Positions 1 through 10,138 of a DNA stretch of 40,757 bases are shown here, in pieces (positions within the stretch are counted from its first letter, which is position 1; the number at the start of each line of letters is the position of its first letter). A model generated the notes under the pieces. The model ran no database searches and was not told the origin of the DNA. It worked only from the letters and a program-made list of their open reading frames with translations. Source of the DNA: Tulasnella sp. 424. Taxonomy: Eukaryota > Basidiomycota > Agaricomycetes > Cantharellales > Tulasnellaceae. The stretch lies in the NCBI GenBank assembly GCA_019633425.1, contig WSUB01000262.1:1-40757 (forward strand). Direction: 5' to 3'. The translations under genes and the position numbers were made by a program.

Positions 1-971
1 ATACCTAGACCACAAAATGGCCCAGTGGCCTGCGGCCATTGACCAGGTTCTGGCTCAGAATCTATCCACATGGACTCGGAGGAGCCTCGTTGTTCGCTGT
101 CCCACCAGCGAAGCCAGGCGCCATGAAGTCTGCTTTAGCTGGGTGTGGTAGCGGAAGCGAGAGTGACAGTGGGAGTGGCAGCGAGAGTGAAGGAGGAGGG
201 GACGAGGAGGACGAGGAAGCTGCTAAGATACGCGACAAAATGCGTCGCGAGATGCGGCAACAGCGTGAGCGCCAGATGCGGATGAGCAGTACGGGCCAGG
301 AGCTCAGACTAAACACTTCGCATGGTACATTTTTTACTCCACCAAGTCTCCTCCCAAACTGATCATACTTAACGGGTCACACAGGGAACAGAACCGTGAC
401 ATCTTGGAGAAGATTGCCCTGAGCTTGGCGAATCCTACAGTGTTCAAAGGAGAGCATGCTCGACCCCCAACTGTTCAACCGCGAATCTATGTCAGCTTCC
501 TTCGCAGATGAAGAATCCTATAACCTATAAGACAAACCGCTCTTCCAGGGCTCTTCAGCGGCGGCAGCCATCTACAAGTCTCGCGACAACATGGGAGAGG
601 GCAACGACGAGCTTTACGGAGGTGGAACAGAGGAAGGTGTCACTCAAGCGCTGTCTTCGGATTGCTTCGGTTTGGGACCCAGGAAGCTTATGTAGAAAAG
701 GGCTTGGGTATAAAGGAGGGCCTGGGGCGGAGGGGCCCTCTGAGGGACCGGTGCAATTTCAGAAGGACGTCAGCATAAACCTGACAGACAGTATTTTCGG
801 AGTTGGCCAGTTCTTGGACGAGGCAAAGAGAGGGATTAAGTGTGGGTTGGATACCTCGATGTAAGCCCTGCGGATGTCAAACAGCATCACATGAATGCTA
901 GCTTTTCCTCTGGCTTGTAGGTTGGATTCAAGGAAGAGAAGGCAAATCGACATATCAGATCGTGAATGATT
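1..971 (+). pseudogene. SNW1/SKIP/Prp45-like spliceosome gene, decayed 3' part
   Basis: The family (SNW domain; yeast Prp45, human SNW1/SKIP) is a component of the active spliceosome. Three frames together give its C-terminal half in order: an Arg/Glu/Met-rich helix (EMRQQRERQMRM, about 247-288), NRDILEKIALSLANPT (392-439), LYDKPLFQGSSAAAAIY (frame 3, about 525-575), EGPVQFQKD (744-770) and FGVGQFLDEAKRG (about 796-834). A 60-bp GT-AG intron appears kept at 861-920, followed by a basic tail ending near 971. The frame changes near 440-450 (an extra T compared with the copy at 7913) and near 690, and frame 3 has an in-frame TAG near 690, so this is a pseudogene. The kept intron means it arose by DNA duplication, not retroposition. 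The 5' part lies outside the window. Confidence 0.8.
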
Positions 972-1302
972 CTCTGTGCGCTTCCCATTCATATATATCT
1001 TTCATAGTGCCTTATTGAATTGATTCATGTTGTTTAACTACCCGACTCGTTTGGTCCCAATGACATACGCTCGTGGGCGTCCCGAAGTCCAAGCCAACAG
1101 ATGAATGGCAGCACCCAACACAGACCATTGGGATCACCGCCGCTTCGCTAGGTTCACAGATGAGGCACCGTTGAGGATGATCAGTGTTAGTTTCCACTGC
1201 TTTGAACCCGATGCAACACCGAATACACAATATAATATCGCCCAAGAACAAAATAATCAATTCCGGCCCCACTAGATGCGGATATTTAACGGACCATGGG
1301 GG
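972..1302. other. Intergenic, no gene seen
   Basis: Between the SNW1 pseudogene and the left LTR of Gypsy-1. No coding-like frame was recognised. The last five bases (1298-1302, GGGGG) are the left target duplication of Gypsy-1. Confidence 0.5.
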
Positions 1303-1667
1303 TGTCACGACCATGGCCTAGGAGATAAGATAAGATACGGGATTTGGACGCGGGCATGGCCGAACCCTCGAGGGGACCTCAAGGCACTTACTCATGCACT
1401 CACTCAGCGCCTCATGCATTCCACACCGTCATTACTCATGAGACGCGTCAGCGTCAAACGAACGCGTAAGCGTTTCCACAACATTCCTTGACGTTCCCCA
1501 ACAGCCTTTATATACCGACCTAAGTGAGGAGGGTTGTTCCTCACTTTGCCTCTTGTGTTCTATCTACAGCAAAACCTTTCGCAAGTACGACAACTTACAC
1601 CTATACTCTGTCACCTCTTGACTCTGAGACCAGCCTCGCGATACGGATACTCTATCGGAGTCTGACA
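1303..1667 (+). repeat. Gypsy-1 left LTR
   Basis: 365 bp, TG...CA ends. Contains a TATA-like TTTATATA at 1507-1514, then an inverted repeat (9-bp arms 1522-1530 and 1538-1546) and the self-primer ACTTTGCCT at 1543-1551. Confidence 0.97.
1507..1551 (+). promoter_or_regulatory. Gypsy-1 core promoter and self-primer sequence
   Basis: TTTATATA (1507-1514) is the best TATA box. The nonamer ACTTTGCCT (1543-1551) starts 36 nt after the start of the TATA box, so it should lie close to the 5' end of the transcript. It is exactly complementary to AGGCAAAGT at 1670-1678, next to the LTR. In Gypsy-2 the same 36-nt spacing and the same pairing occur with different bases. Confidence 0.65.
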
Positions 1668-1669
1668 TT

Positions 1670-1678
1670 AGGCAAAGT
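1670..1678 (+). promoter_or_regulatory. Primer-binding site, self-priming type
   Basis: AGGCAAAGT begins two bases after the LTR end (after TT). It pairs perfectly with ACTTTGCCT in the LTR (1543-1551). No tRNA 3'-end match of the usual TGG type is seen here. Self-priming of this kind is established for Tf1/sushi-type elements. Confidence 0.65.
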
Positions 1679-1686
1679 CATCAAAG

Positions 1687-2485
1687 GTGTACCTTGTCAC
1701 TCTGGATACAAGATCTTTTGAAACCCTGTCACCCGAAACGTGGGATGGATTCACCTTTCCTCAAGAACCCTGCGACCTCATCGACCACCTCGAACATTCT
1801 GTTAAAAATCCTTACTGGACCCAAAGTAACCGACTTTTCTTGAGAAATTACCTCGCGATCCTAAAACATTATCGACGAATTTCTAGTGGCACCGCTTGCA
1901 GTACGCATCACCAAGAAACAACAGCAAAGGCAGCCGGCAAGGCAAACCGCCAAGAAAGTCGCCCTCACGCTCACAAACAAACAGTGGGAGCAAAGACTCA
2001 AGGAACGAACTAAGAAGTGGGTTTACGAGAACCACCAAAGCAATCGACCAAGACAGGTAGTCTCAGCCGACGATCCCCCTGCCGACATCGACGATATAAT
2101 CGAGGAACTCGAAGTACAACTCCTAGTATCCGAAAACGAAGAAGAGGACCCTGTAGATCAAGCAGGCCTAGGAATCCCCCTTGAACCACCCACGTATATC
2201 CCGCGAACCTTTGGAGGAGGTATCCTCAATCAATATCACGTACGAGCGGCGAAAGCCTACCAGAACCAAGAAATCTACTACGCAGACGTCAGCAAGCGAA
2301 CAAGAGTCCAGAAGAGACTCCTCCAGCTAGTCTTCCCTTACTTGTACTTTTCAACCGACGAACTTAAGATTTTCATCCCCTACGAACCGTATCCCCCACA
2401 GTACCACCGAGCATACCATATACTTCCCCTTAACCATTTCATCCACCGCCTCCAATCGCCATGGATACAAGCTTCGATGCAGTAG
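1687..2485 (+). pseudogene. Gypsy-1 pre-gag open frame (ORF0), start unclear
   Basis: Coding-like sequence between the LTR and gag. The first part reads in one frame (about 1687-1880, e.g. ETLSPETWDGFTFPQE), the rest in another (about 1886-2485) that is open to TAG at 2483-2485. No ATG opens either frame, so a frameshift, splicing or a lost start is likely. The middle has a basic stretch followed by an acidic one (SENEEEDP). The C-terminal end (FIPYEPYPPQYHRAYHILPL) resembles the end of the ORF at the same place in Gypsy-2 (LLIPYVPTTSSLLRAYQVLP). It overlaps gag by 25 nt. I do not recognise a function. Confidence 0.55.
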
Positions 2486-3648
2486 ACTTTAGCAGTCTCA
2501 GCAATGACGATCTGCAAGCCGCATTAAATATAATGAGCAACAACGTCCAGATACTATCCCAGCAGCTCACGAACGCACGAAATGAAGTTGATCAAGCAAA
2601 CGCCGCCGCTACACATGCCACAAATCAACTCAACACCATGCAAGGAACTATGACATCACTAAACGTAGGAGGAGCAGTAACCGCAGCAATCAACGGACTA
2701 AATGCGGCAACCCAAAACCTCACCAATGGACTCAGCAATATCCCCACAACGATGAACATTACAGGGACCGCCGGAACCGGAGGAGGATTGAAGCCGGTGA
2801 AACCCGAACCTTTCAAAGGAGGAAGGGGGTCACACGCGCGCTCCTTCATCCAAGCATGTCAACTATATTTCAACCTCCGACCACAAGACTTCCCGAATGA
2901 CTCCCTTAAAATCCAATTTGTACTGATGCTCCTTCAAGACAAAGCAGCGCTGTGGGCACACCCAATCAGGACCGACGTTATTAATAGGGTCAACAGCAAC
3001 AAGGCAACAGTCTGGACCAGCTTCTACGACCTCTTCGAAGCCGCCTTTTACGACCCGGACGAAAAGGGGAGTGCAATGCGAACGTTGACAAACCTTAAGC
3101 AACTCAAGTCGGCAACAGCATATACAAGCGACTTCCAACAACTGATCACAATCCTAGGATGGACCGGTGACGACCAGCTCAAGTACCACTACTATAAAGG
3201 ACTGAAGTCGGAAATTAAGGACGAACTCGCTAAAGTAGACGCACCGGCAGCGTTAGACGACTATATCCGACTGGTGGAGAAAATCGACAACCGCATTTGG
3301 ACCCGCAAGCAGGAAAAGAAAGAGGAGTCCGGTAGTACTCATAGACCAAACCCAGCACCACGACGAGAGTACCACGTGCCCACAGCTCCTCTTCTCAACA
3401 TCACTACCAACGACCCGATCCCGATGGATATTGGAGCAGCGGTCGTACGCCGAGGACCAATCTCTCCTGAAGAACGACAACGAAGGTTCAAAGAAGGGCT
3501 ATGCCTATTCTGTGGAGGAAAAGGGCATAGGAAGAGTGACTGTGCGGAGCTCAAAAAGAAAGGAGGGATTGCGAGAGCAGCATTGATACGAGCAACAGAG
3601 GTCGACGAAACCACTACAGAGGAGTCGGGAAAAGGCCAAAACTCTTGA
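2461..3648 (+). CDS. gag: Gypsy-1 Gag
   Basis: 395 codons from the ATG at 2461. The N-terminal third is Asn/Thr/Gly-rich and predicted to be helical. The capsid-like retrotransposon gag domain covers roughly residues 105-275 (e.g. FKGGRGSHARSFIQACQLYF, then YDPDEKGSAM). A basic linker leads to a zinc knuckle near residues 347-360, CLFCGGKGHRKSDC, a correct C-x2-C-x4-H-x4-C. It forms the particle and binds RNA. It overlaps the pre-gag ORF by 25 nt in the -1 frame, and ends with TGA at 3646-3648, 13 nt after a likely -1 frameshift heptamer into pol. The frame is intact. Confidence 0.93.
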   Translation: MDTSFDAVDFSSLSNDDLQAALNIMSNNVQILSQQLTNARNEVDQANAAATHATNQLNTMQGTMTSLNVGGAVTAAINGLNAATQNLTNGLSNIPTTMNITGTAGTGGGLKPVKPEPFKGGRGSHARSFIQACQLYFNLRPQDFPNDSLKIQFVLMLLQDKAALWAHPIRTDVINRVNSNKATVWTSFYDLFEAAFYDPDEKGSAMRTLTNLKQLKSATAYTSDFQQLITILGWTGDDQLKYHYYKGLKSEIKDELAKVDAPAALDDYIRLVEKIDNRIWTRKQEKKEESGSTHRPNPAPRREYHVPTAPLLNITTNDPIPMDIGAAVVRRGPISPEERQRRFKEGLCLFCGGKGHRKSDCAELKKKGGIARAALIRATEVDETTTEESGKGQNS

Positions 3649-3666
3649 ACAGCACACACTCAAGAG
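3627..3666 (+). promoter_or_regulatory. Gypsy-1 gag-pol -1 frameshift signal
   Basis: In the gag frame, 3627-3633 reads G GGA AAA, a fit to the X XXY YYZ slippery rule. After an 8-nt spacer comes a perfect 7-bp hairpin: CTCTTGA (3642-3648, which includes the gag stop) pairs with TCAAGAG (3660-3666), with an 11-nt loop. Slipping back one base leads directly into the pol frame, which is open from here with no ATG at its start. Gypsy-2 has an equivalent heptamer at the same distance from its gag stop. Confidence 0.7.
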
Positions 3667-6600
3667 CTCAAGTTCTGGAACGGGTATTACGCATACATGT
3701 TTTCGATAATATGGAATCTATTGCATCCATGGAAAACCCGAGCCCCAGACACATTGTCGTGCCAACCACACTCACTATTGCAGGATCAGAAACAAGACCA
3801 ACCGCGATGATCGACACAGGAGCAACATCATCGTTCATCAACCAGAAATTTATAGAAAAACACCAGTTGGAAACCCGACCCAAGGAAAAAATTGTACCAG
3901 TAAAAGACGTGGATGGAAGGTCACTAGGAAGAATCGAGGAAGAAGTACAGGTGCAAGTACGAATCGGAAACCATAACGAGGAAATGGTCTTAGATGTCGC
4001 CCCCATAGGAAACCACCCGATTATACTAGGACTTCCGTGGTTGCAACGGCACAACCCAGACATCGACTTCGAGCGAAACCGAGTGGTGGTTGCAAGTGAG
4101 CAATGCGCGAATCAATGCCTGGATAGTGCACCAGACGTAGTAGGAAGAACCGATGGGAAACCTTACACGCCACCAGTCGAAAACCGGGAATACGATGACA
4201 ACGACTTGGAAGAACTCATAGCAGCAATCGAGGAAAGTAGGGAACCAAGGTTGAAAAACATCTCCGCACATATAGCATCACAACATGCAAAAGACGAAAA
4301 ACCACCTAAGGAAATTGTACCAATAGAATACCACGACTTCCTGGACGTGTTCGACGAAGAAGCTTGCGACGAGATGCCCCCACACCGGCAATATGACCTA
4401 GCAATCGATCTAGTACCAGGAGCGCCACTACCAAAACCTTCGGGTCTGTACCCAATGTCAGACACCGACAATAAAGAACTACGAACCTGGCTGGACGACA
4501 TGCTAAAGAAAGGTTTTATTCAAAGATCAAGTTCGCCGGTAGCAGCACCGTGTTTCTACGTTCCAAAGAAAGATGGGAAGAAGAGACTGGTAATGGACTG
4601 GAGAAAGCTTAACGACATCACCATAAAGGACCAGTTCCCCCTCCCCCGGACAGACGAAACAATGGACCTGCTAAGAGGGTCAGAAATATTTTCAAGGTTC
4701 GATCTTCGAAACGGGTACAATCTAATCCGCATCAAACCGGGAGACGAGTGGAAGACAGCGTTTAAGACCAGATGGGGGCTGTACGAATTCAAGGTTATGC
4801 ACTTCGGTCTTTGCAATGCACCAGCAGTTTTCCAACGCTTCATGAACGACGTATTGGCACCCGTCTTGGACTTGACGGCAACCAACTACCTGGACGATAC
4901 ACTATCATTTGCAAAGGAACTAGCACCTCACATCGAAACCAACAAAACCATCTTGTCCCAGTTCTGAAAATACCGTCTGTTCTGCCAAGCAAAGAAGTGC
5001 GAATTCCACATACCAGAGACGGAATGGCTCGGGGTCCATGTTAATAAAAATGGATTCCGAATGGACCAATGGAAAGTGGAGGCAATTAAGGAATGGAAGA
5101 CACCGCAAAATGTAACCGATATCCGCTCCTTCCTGGGGTTTGCAAACTTTTACCGACGATTCATAAAAGACTTTGCAAAGATCGCACGGCCCCTACACGA
5201 TCTGGAAAAGAAAGACGTCGCGTTCAAGTGGACCGAAGCACAACAAACGGCCTTCGACTCGATAAAACAAGCAATAACGTCAGCTCCCGTCCTGGCAAAT
5301 CCAGACCCTGCAAAACCATACATTTTGGAAACCGATGCTTCAAACTACGCCTATGGGGCAATATTGTCGCAGAAACAAGACGACAGGAAGGAGCACCCAG
5401 TCGTATTCCTTTCAAAGTCCCTATCGCCGGCAGAACAGAACTACGACATCTTCGACAAAGAAATGTTAGCGGTGGTTAAGGCCCTGGAACATTGGAGAAC
5501 GTACCTGCAAGGAACAGAGGACCCAGTCAACATTATTACGGACCATAGGAATCTCCGGTATTTCAAAGACGCCAAGATTACAAACCAAAGACAGGCAAGA
5601 TGGGCAGACCTTCTGACCCATTACAACTACCATATTGGGTACCGGCCAGGAGTCATGTCAGGGAAACCAGACGCATTATCACGACGATCAGATCTGCGAC
5701 CTGAAGGGGGGGCTAACGACGACAAAAGAAACCAGACCATCTTCAATAAAGAGGCAATCACAGTCATCGCGGCTATATATGCATCCGATGCCCAACTCTT
5801 GGATCTAATCAAGGAAGCGCTGCAAGAAGACAAAGACCTGAAAGCAACGATCGCATTCCTAAACGCTGATCCAACCGTCGCACCAATGGAAATCCGAAAA
5901 GCAACCAAAGAACTAAAATGGGAAGATGGGATTCTGTACCGACTCGGAAAAGTCTATGTTCCAAACAATGAAGAGATAAAACGAAAGATACTGGAACTAT
6001 ACCACGACTCAAGGATCGCTGGACATCCAGGACAAGCCAAAACGTTGGAACTGGTAGCACGAGGATATTACTGGCCGTCCCAAAAGAGCTATGTAAATCG
6101 ATATGTGGAACAGTGCGACCCGTGCCAAAGAAACAAGAACCGGCATGCAAAGGAACATGGGTTGTTGAAACCGCTACCAATTCCGGACGGACCTTGGCAA
6201 TCGGTGTCGTACAACTTGATAACGGAGTTACCAGAATCTGATGGGTACACCGCAATATTGGTCGCAATGTGTCGGTTAACTAAACAAGCACATTTTGTCA
6301 AAACCGTAAGCGAAGTGGACACAGAAGGCGTAGTGGACCTCTTGCTAAACAACGTATGGAAACTGCACGGAACGCCGATCGACACAGTATCCGATCGTGG
6401 GCCGAACTTCGAATCCAAACTGATGAGGGCAGTATACAAACGCCTAGGGATCCAACCTAAGTTCTCAACAGCGTACCACCCCCAAACCGACGGTCAAACA
6501 GAACGAATGAATGCAACCCTGGAGACGTACCTACGGTTTTACACCTCTCATCGACAAGACGACTGGTCCCAAGCATTGCCGCTAGCAGAGTTTGCATACA

Positions 6601-7298
6601 ACAACGCAGTTCATAGCACGACTGGAATGTCCCCCTTTTATGCGAACTACGGTTTCAATCCAACATTTACGGACGTACCAAGCCGGGATCAATCGAGCCC
6701 AGGAGCGGAGGAAATCGCCAATAGGTTTACAAACATCCGAGAAGAACTACAGGCGAGCATGAAACTTGCACAAGAAAAGCATGCAGAGTTCTTCAACCGG
6801 AGACACAGCGAGACGCCAACGTTGGAAGTTGACGACTTAGTACTGCTAGAAGGAACGAACATCCGTACGGATCGACCGGCAAGGAAACTAGGGCCAAAGC
6901 GGTTAGGACCTTACAAGATAATAAAAAAGGTGTCCACCCACGCATACCAACTAGCACTCCCACCAAGCATGAAGATCCACAATGTATTCCACGTGTCACT
7001 ACTAACGCCGTACAAAGAAGACACCATCCCAGGGCGCATCCGAGAAGAACCACCCCCAGAAATCATCGATGGCGAAGAGGAATATGAGGTCGAAGAAATC
7101 CTGAACTCCCGCTACTGGCGCCGTAAGCTTCAGTATTTCGTTAAATGGACTGGCTATGGGGAAGGTCACAACTCATGGGAAGATGTTGGCAACCTGGAAA
7201 ACGCAGAAGACAAAATCAGAGAGTTTCATACACGCTACCCAGACGCAGTATCACCTGAGCAAAGAACCTCACAACGTTGTCAAAACAAGAACAGATAA
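3630..7298 (+). pseudogene. pol: Gypsy-1 Pol (protease-RT-RNase H-integrase-chromodomain), one in-frame stop
   Basis: A single frame runs to TAA at 7296-7298, broken only by TGA at 4965-4967 (inferred CGA to TGA), 29 codons after the RT active site. Domains in order: aspartic protease (AMIDTGATSSFIN), reverse transcriptase (YLDD; the usual VMPFGL reads VMHFGL), RNase H (LETDASNYAYGAILSQ), integrase zinc finger (H-x4-H in HDSRIAGH, C-x2-C in CDPC), integrase core (SDRGPNF, DGQTERMN) and a chromodomain (EVEEILNSRYW, about 7087-7240). The first integrase Asp expected in the S-x-DF motif reads Asn (YNLI, codon 6213-6215). It is most likely expressed by -1 frameshifting from gag. Recently mobile by LTR age, but inactive as it stands unless the stop is read through. 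Confidence 0.95.
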
Positions 7299-7318
7299 GA
7301 AGCGACGTGCTCGGTCTT

Positions 7319-7330
7319 GGAGGGGAGTGA
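7319..7330 (+). promoter_or_regulatory. Gypsy-1 polypurine tract
   Basis: GGAGGGGAGTGA lies directly before the right LTR, where plus-strand DNA synthesis is primed. Gypsy-2 has AAGGGGGGCTGA in the same place. Confidence 0.7.
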
Positions 7331-7695
7331 TGTCACGACCATGGCCTAGGAGATAAGATAAGATACGGGATTTGGACGCGGGCATGGCCGAACCCTCGAG
7401 GGGACCTCAAGGCACTTACTCATGCACTCACTCAGCGCCTTATGCATTCCACACCGTCATTACTCATGAGACGCGTCAGCGTCAAACGAACGCGTAAGCG
7501 TTTCCACAACATTCCTTGACGTTCCACAACAGCCTTTATATACCGACCTAAGTGAGGAGGGTTGTTCCTCACTTTGCCTCTTGTGTTCTATCTACAGCAA
7601 AACCTTTCGCAAGTACGACAACTTACACCTATACTCTGTCACCTCTTGACTCTGAGACCAGCCTCGCGATACGGATACTCTATCGGAGTCTGACA
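7331..7695 (+). repeat. Gypsy-1 right LTR
   Basis: 365 bp, two differences from the left LTR. Followed by GGGGG (7696-7700), the right copy of the target duplication. Confidence 0.97.
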
Positions 7696-7700
7696 GGGGG

Positions 7701-7912
7701 CAAAATCGTGACACCCCGGGGAAGACTGCACTCGACTTGGCTCACAGGACAGAAAAAGATATATTGCACAATAAAATACGAATAGGATCCAGATGAGGAA
7801 TATGCATGAACCTGCTTAATGGGGCAAGTGACCTGCCAAATGGGGTAATTCCATGCATATTTACCAGCTGTATCCCATTCATATTTGGGGCTGTGAAATG
7901 TCTTTTTTTGTC
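7701..7912. other. Intergenic, no gene seen
   Basis: Between Gypsy-1 and the second SNW1 fragment. It has a short near-repeat of AATGGGG (about 7820-7847) but no coding-like frame that I can support. Confidence 0.4.
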
Positions 7913-8095
7913 TTGTGGCTAAACCTACAATGTCGAAGGAGAGTATGCTCGGCTCTCAACTCTTCATCCACGAATTAATGTAAGGTTCGTTCAGGATGAA
8001 GAGTCAGAACATCTACGAGAAACCACTATTCCATGGTTCTGCAGCCACCACCGCTATCTTTAACTATCGGGAGAGGGCAAATAGTAGAGTATGCA
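7913..8095 (+). pseudogene. Second SNW1/SKIP fragment
   Basis: It aligns to 428-607 of the first copy at DNA level. Frame 1 reads AKPTMSKESMLGSQLF, then TAA. After a frame change it reads IYEKPLFHGSAATTAIF, matching LYDKPLFQGSSAAAAIY of copy one. It is shorter and more diverged, with no flanking homology visible on either side, and its sense strand is opposite to the host NACHT-WD40 gene whose 3' end starts just downstream at 8122. A relic with no coding capacity. Confidence 0.65.
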
Positions 8096-8121
8096 CCGAA
8101 TTTATAGAGCACATGATGAAG

Positions 8122-10067
8122 TTAGAAGGTCAAGAAATCAGAAACATCAATGATAGAAAGTTTGTGATTGAACACCAAAGCTAGTCTACCATGGCAGAAG
8201 AGGGCTTTGGGGGTTGAATCTCCCTTATGGGAGTGATAGTGAACGGGTAACCACAACAAGCACACAGTGCCATAGAACAGCCAGTTCGACCAAAGTTCAA
8301 CATGATGGACGGGTCCAGCAGATATTTGGGAAGCGAAAGGATCCAACAGGGGAAAGGTCCCATGGGCTGAGTTGGATGTCAGAGTGGTCAAAGGTTCGCC
8401 TAACTGCGTGCCAGTCCGAGCATCCCAGAATCGGACCACCTTGTGCAACGACGCAGCTGCCAGAACCTTGCCATCCAGTGAAAAGACAACGGACGTGATC
8501 CACTCCGTGTGACCAGTCAGAGGGTCGCCCAACTGTGCACCAGTCCAAGCATCCCATAATCGAACCGTCTTGTCCTCCGAGGCTCCGACCCAGATGCCAG
8601 AACCTTGCCGTCTGGGGAAAAGACAACGGACGTGATCAACTCCGAGTGACCGGTCAGAGGGTCGCCCAACTGTGCACCAGTCCGAGAATCCCATAATCGA
8701 ACCATCTTGTCCTCCGACGCAGATGCCAGAACCTTGCTGTCCGGAGAAAAGACAAAGAGTGTGATCGAGGTCAGAGGGTCACCCAACTGTGTGCCAGTCC
8801 AAGCATCCCATAATTGAACCATAGCCCACCGGGCCTGCTCCGATACAGATGCCAGAGCCTCGCCGTCTGGGGAGAAGACAACGGACGTGATCAAGTGTGT
8901 TTGACCGGTCAGAGGGTCGTCCAACTGTGCGCCAGTCCGCGCATCCCATAGTCGAACCGTGTTGTCCTCCGACGCAGAAGCCAGAACCTTGCCGTTCGGG
9001 GAAAAGACAACGGACCTGATCCAGCCCCTGTGACCGGCCAGAGGGTCACCCAGCGGTGTGCCAGTCTCAGCATCCAATAGTTGAACCGTCCTGTCCTTGA
9101 ATACACATGCCAGAACCCTGCCATCTAGCACAAACTTGGTTTCCGACACAGATGGTTGCAAAGATGATGTCCAAATGTTTGCCGGCCAGTTTCTCTGCCG
9201 CTCGCCATGTAGAATCCGAGTTGTTGCTTGACCGCCATACTTTTCCCACAGCTTCGTCTCCACGGGGCAGTGGGGAAGAGCTGAAGCATAAATGTGGAGT
9301 GCGCTGATCGAAATCGGCTCCAAAAATGAGACGATGAATCGCTGAGTGTCATTCCAGAGGGTAATCAAGTCACCGCTGGACGTCCCCCGCGGCCATCGCT
9401 GTGGACCTCGTGGTTAGTTCACTCATATGCGCCCAATTCAAGGTGGTATGCTCACCTCGAGCCACTGATGCACCTGCTTCGCTACCGTAACCGCCTCGTT
9501 TGTTTCTCCGATCAAACTCATGACCTCCAGCCACGCCAGGAGCTTCTTCTCGCAAAACACTCTGAACAAGGATAGGACATCGCTGGAAGGGGTTTTGTTT
9601 GTCTCCGAACATGGTAGCCCAGTTGTTAAATGAATGGACCAAGAACGGCAGCAGTATCGAAGTCCCTTCGGCACATGACTCTCCACTGCATCTTGGATTG
9701 GACCTCCAAATTCGCCTTCGAAAGATCCGACAGCTCGCAGATGTTTTTCCTGAGGTCGCGTCCCATAATTGCAAGGCTGACTGTCGCAAGGCGTCGATTG
9801 GCTTGAATGAGGTCGACGAAATATTCCTAGGATCTGCACCGTTCTTGGCTCTCGAGGAGGTCGCGAATGGACGTGTGCCTCAACCGTAACGGTTCCCATC
9901 GCGATGAAGGGATATGCAGAAGGGAGTTGAGGTCCGCGAGAACTTCGTTCCGGAGAAACCGGATGGGGTTCACTTGACCCTTGAAGCTTTTGTGGTCGGA
10001 GTGCAAGAAAGCGATGATCTTGAGTGATACAGGGTAAGGTGCTGTTACGAGTGTTTCTAATACCCAG
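8122..10067 (-). pseudogene. NACHT-WD40 (STAND) gene, 3' part: post-NACHT region and WD40 repeats
   Basis: Read from 10063 down on the minus strand, the frame opens with WVLETLVTAPYPVSL and continues through LLHIPSSRWEPLRLRHTSIR to helices typical of Agaricomycete NACHT-WD40 proteins (CEKKLLAWLEVMSLIGE). An intron follows (about 9462 to 9415), then ISISALHIYASALPHCP and about six WD40 repeats of 42-43 residues (e.g. TVRLWDARTGAQL, VVFSPDGKVLAS), then a C-terminal domain ending at TAA 8122-8124. Breaks: TAG at 9827-9829 (CAG to TAG likely), a frameshift near 9700 and another near 8600 inside a repeat. The family are NLR-like sensors implicated in fungal heterokaryon incompatibility and defence. 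This is the end of the gene that starts at 27063. Confidence 0.88.
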
Positions 10068-10138
10068 GTGCGGTAGGCCGGACGGTTGTGGAAGAACTCG
10101 CGCCGCGCGCCATCCACCACTTCCCTCAACACGATTTC
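10068..10138 (+). repeat. Left terminal inverted repeat (71 bp)
   Basis: Starts GTGCGGTAGGCCGGACGG. Inverted match to 18211-18281 with three C/T differences, two of them at CpG. Because it is GC-rich it also reads as open frames on both strands, which is coincidental. Confidence 0.92.

Larger units (their letters stand above)
1303..7695 (+). mobile_element. Gypsy-1: full-length chromodomain Ty3/Gypsy retrotransposon
   Basis: 6393 bp with two 365-bp LTRs (1303-1667, 7331-7695) that start TGTCACG and end CTGACA. They differ at only two positions that I could find: CTCATGC versus CTTATGC, and TTCCCC versus TTCCAC. A perfect 5-bp duplication, GGGGG, flanks it (1298-1302, 7696-7700). The order is a pre-gag open frame, gag with a CCHC knuckle, protease, reverse transcriptase, RNase H, integrase and C-terminal chromodomain, typical of a chromovirus (Tf1/sushi-like group). 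The near-identical LTRs mean a recent insertion, yet pol carries one in-frame TGA and the integrase an Asp-to-Asn change. It lies between two decayed SNW1 pieces. Confidence 0.97.

Noticed and set aside
62..316. Ser-rich open frame on the minus strand
   Set aside because: It is the complement of the Glu/Arg-rich SNW1 helix region and has no family match.
8122..9368. CRISPR-like or simple tandem repeat from the regularly spaced similar sequences
   Set aside because: The period of about 130 bp is that of WD40 repeats and translates as such.
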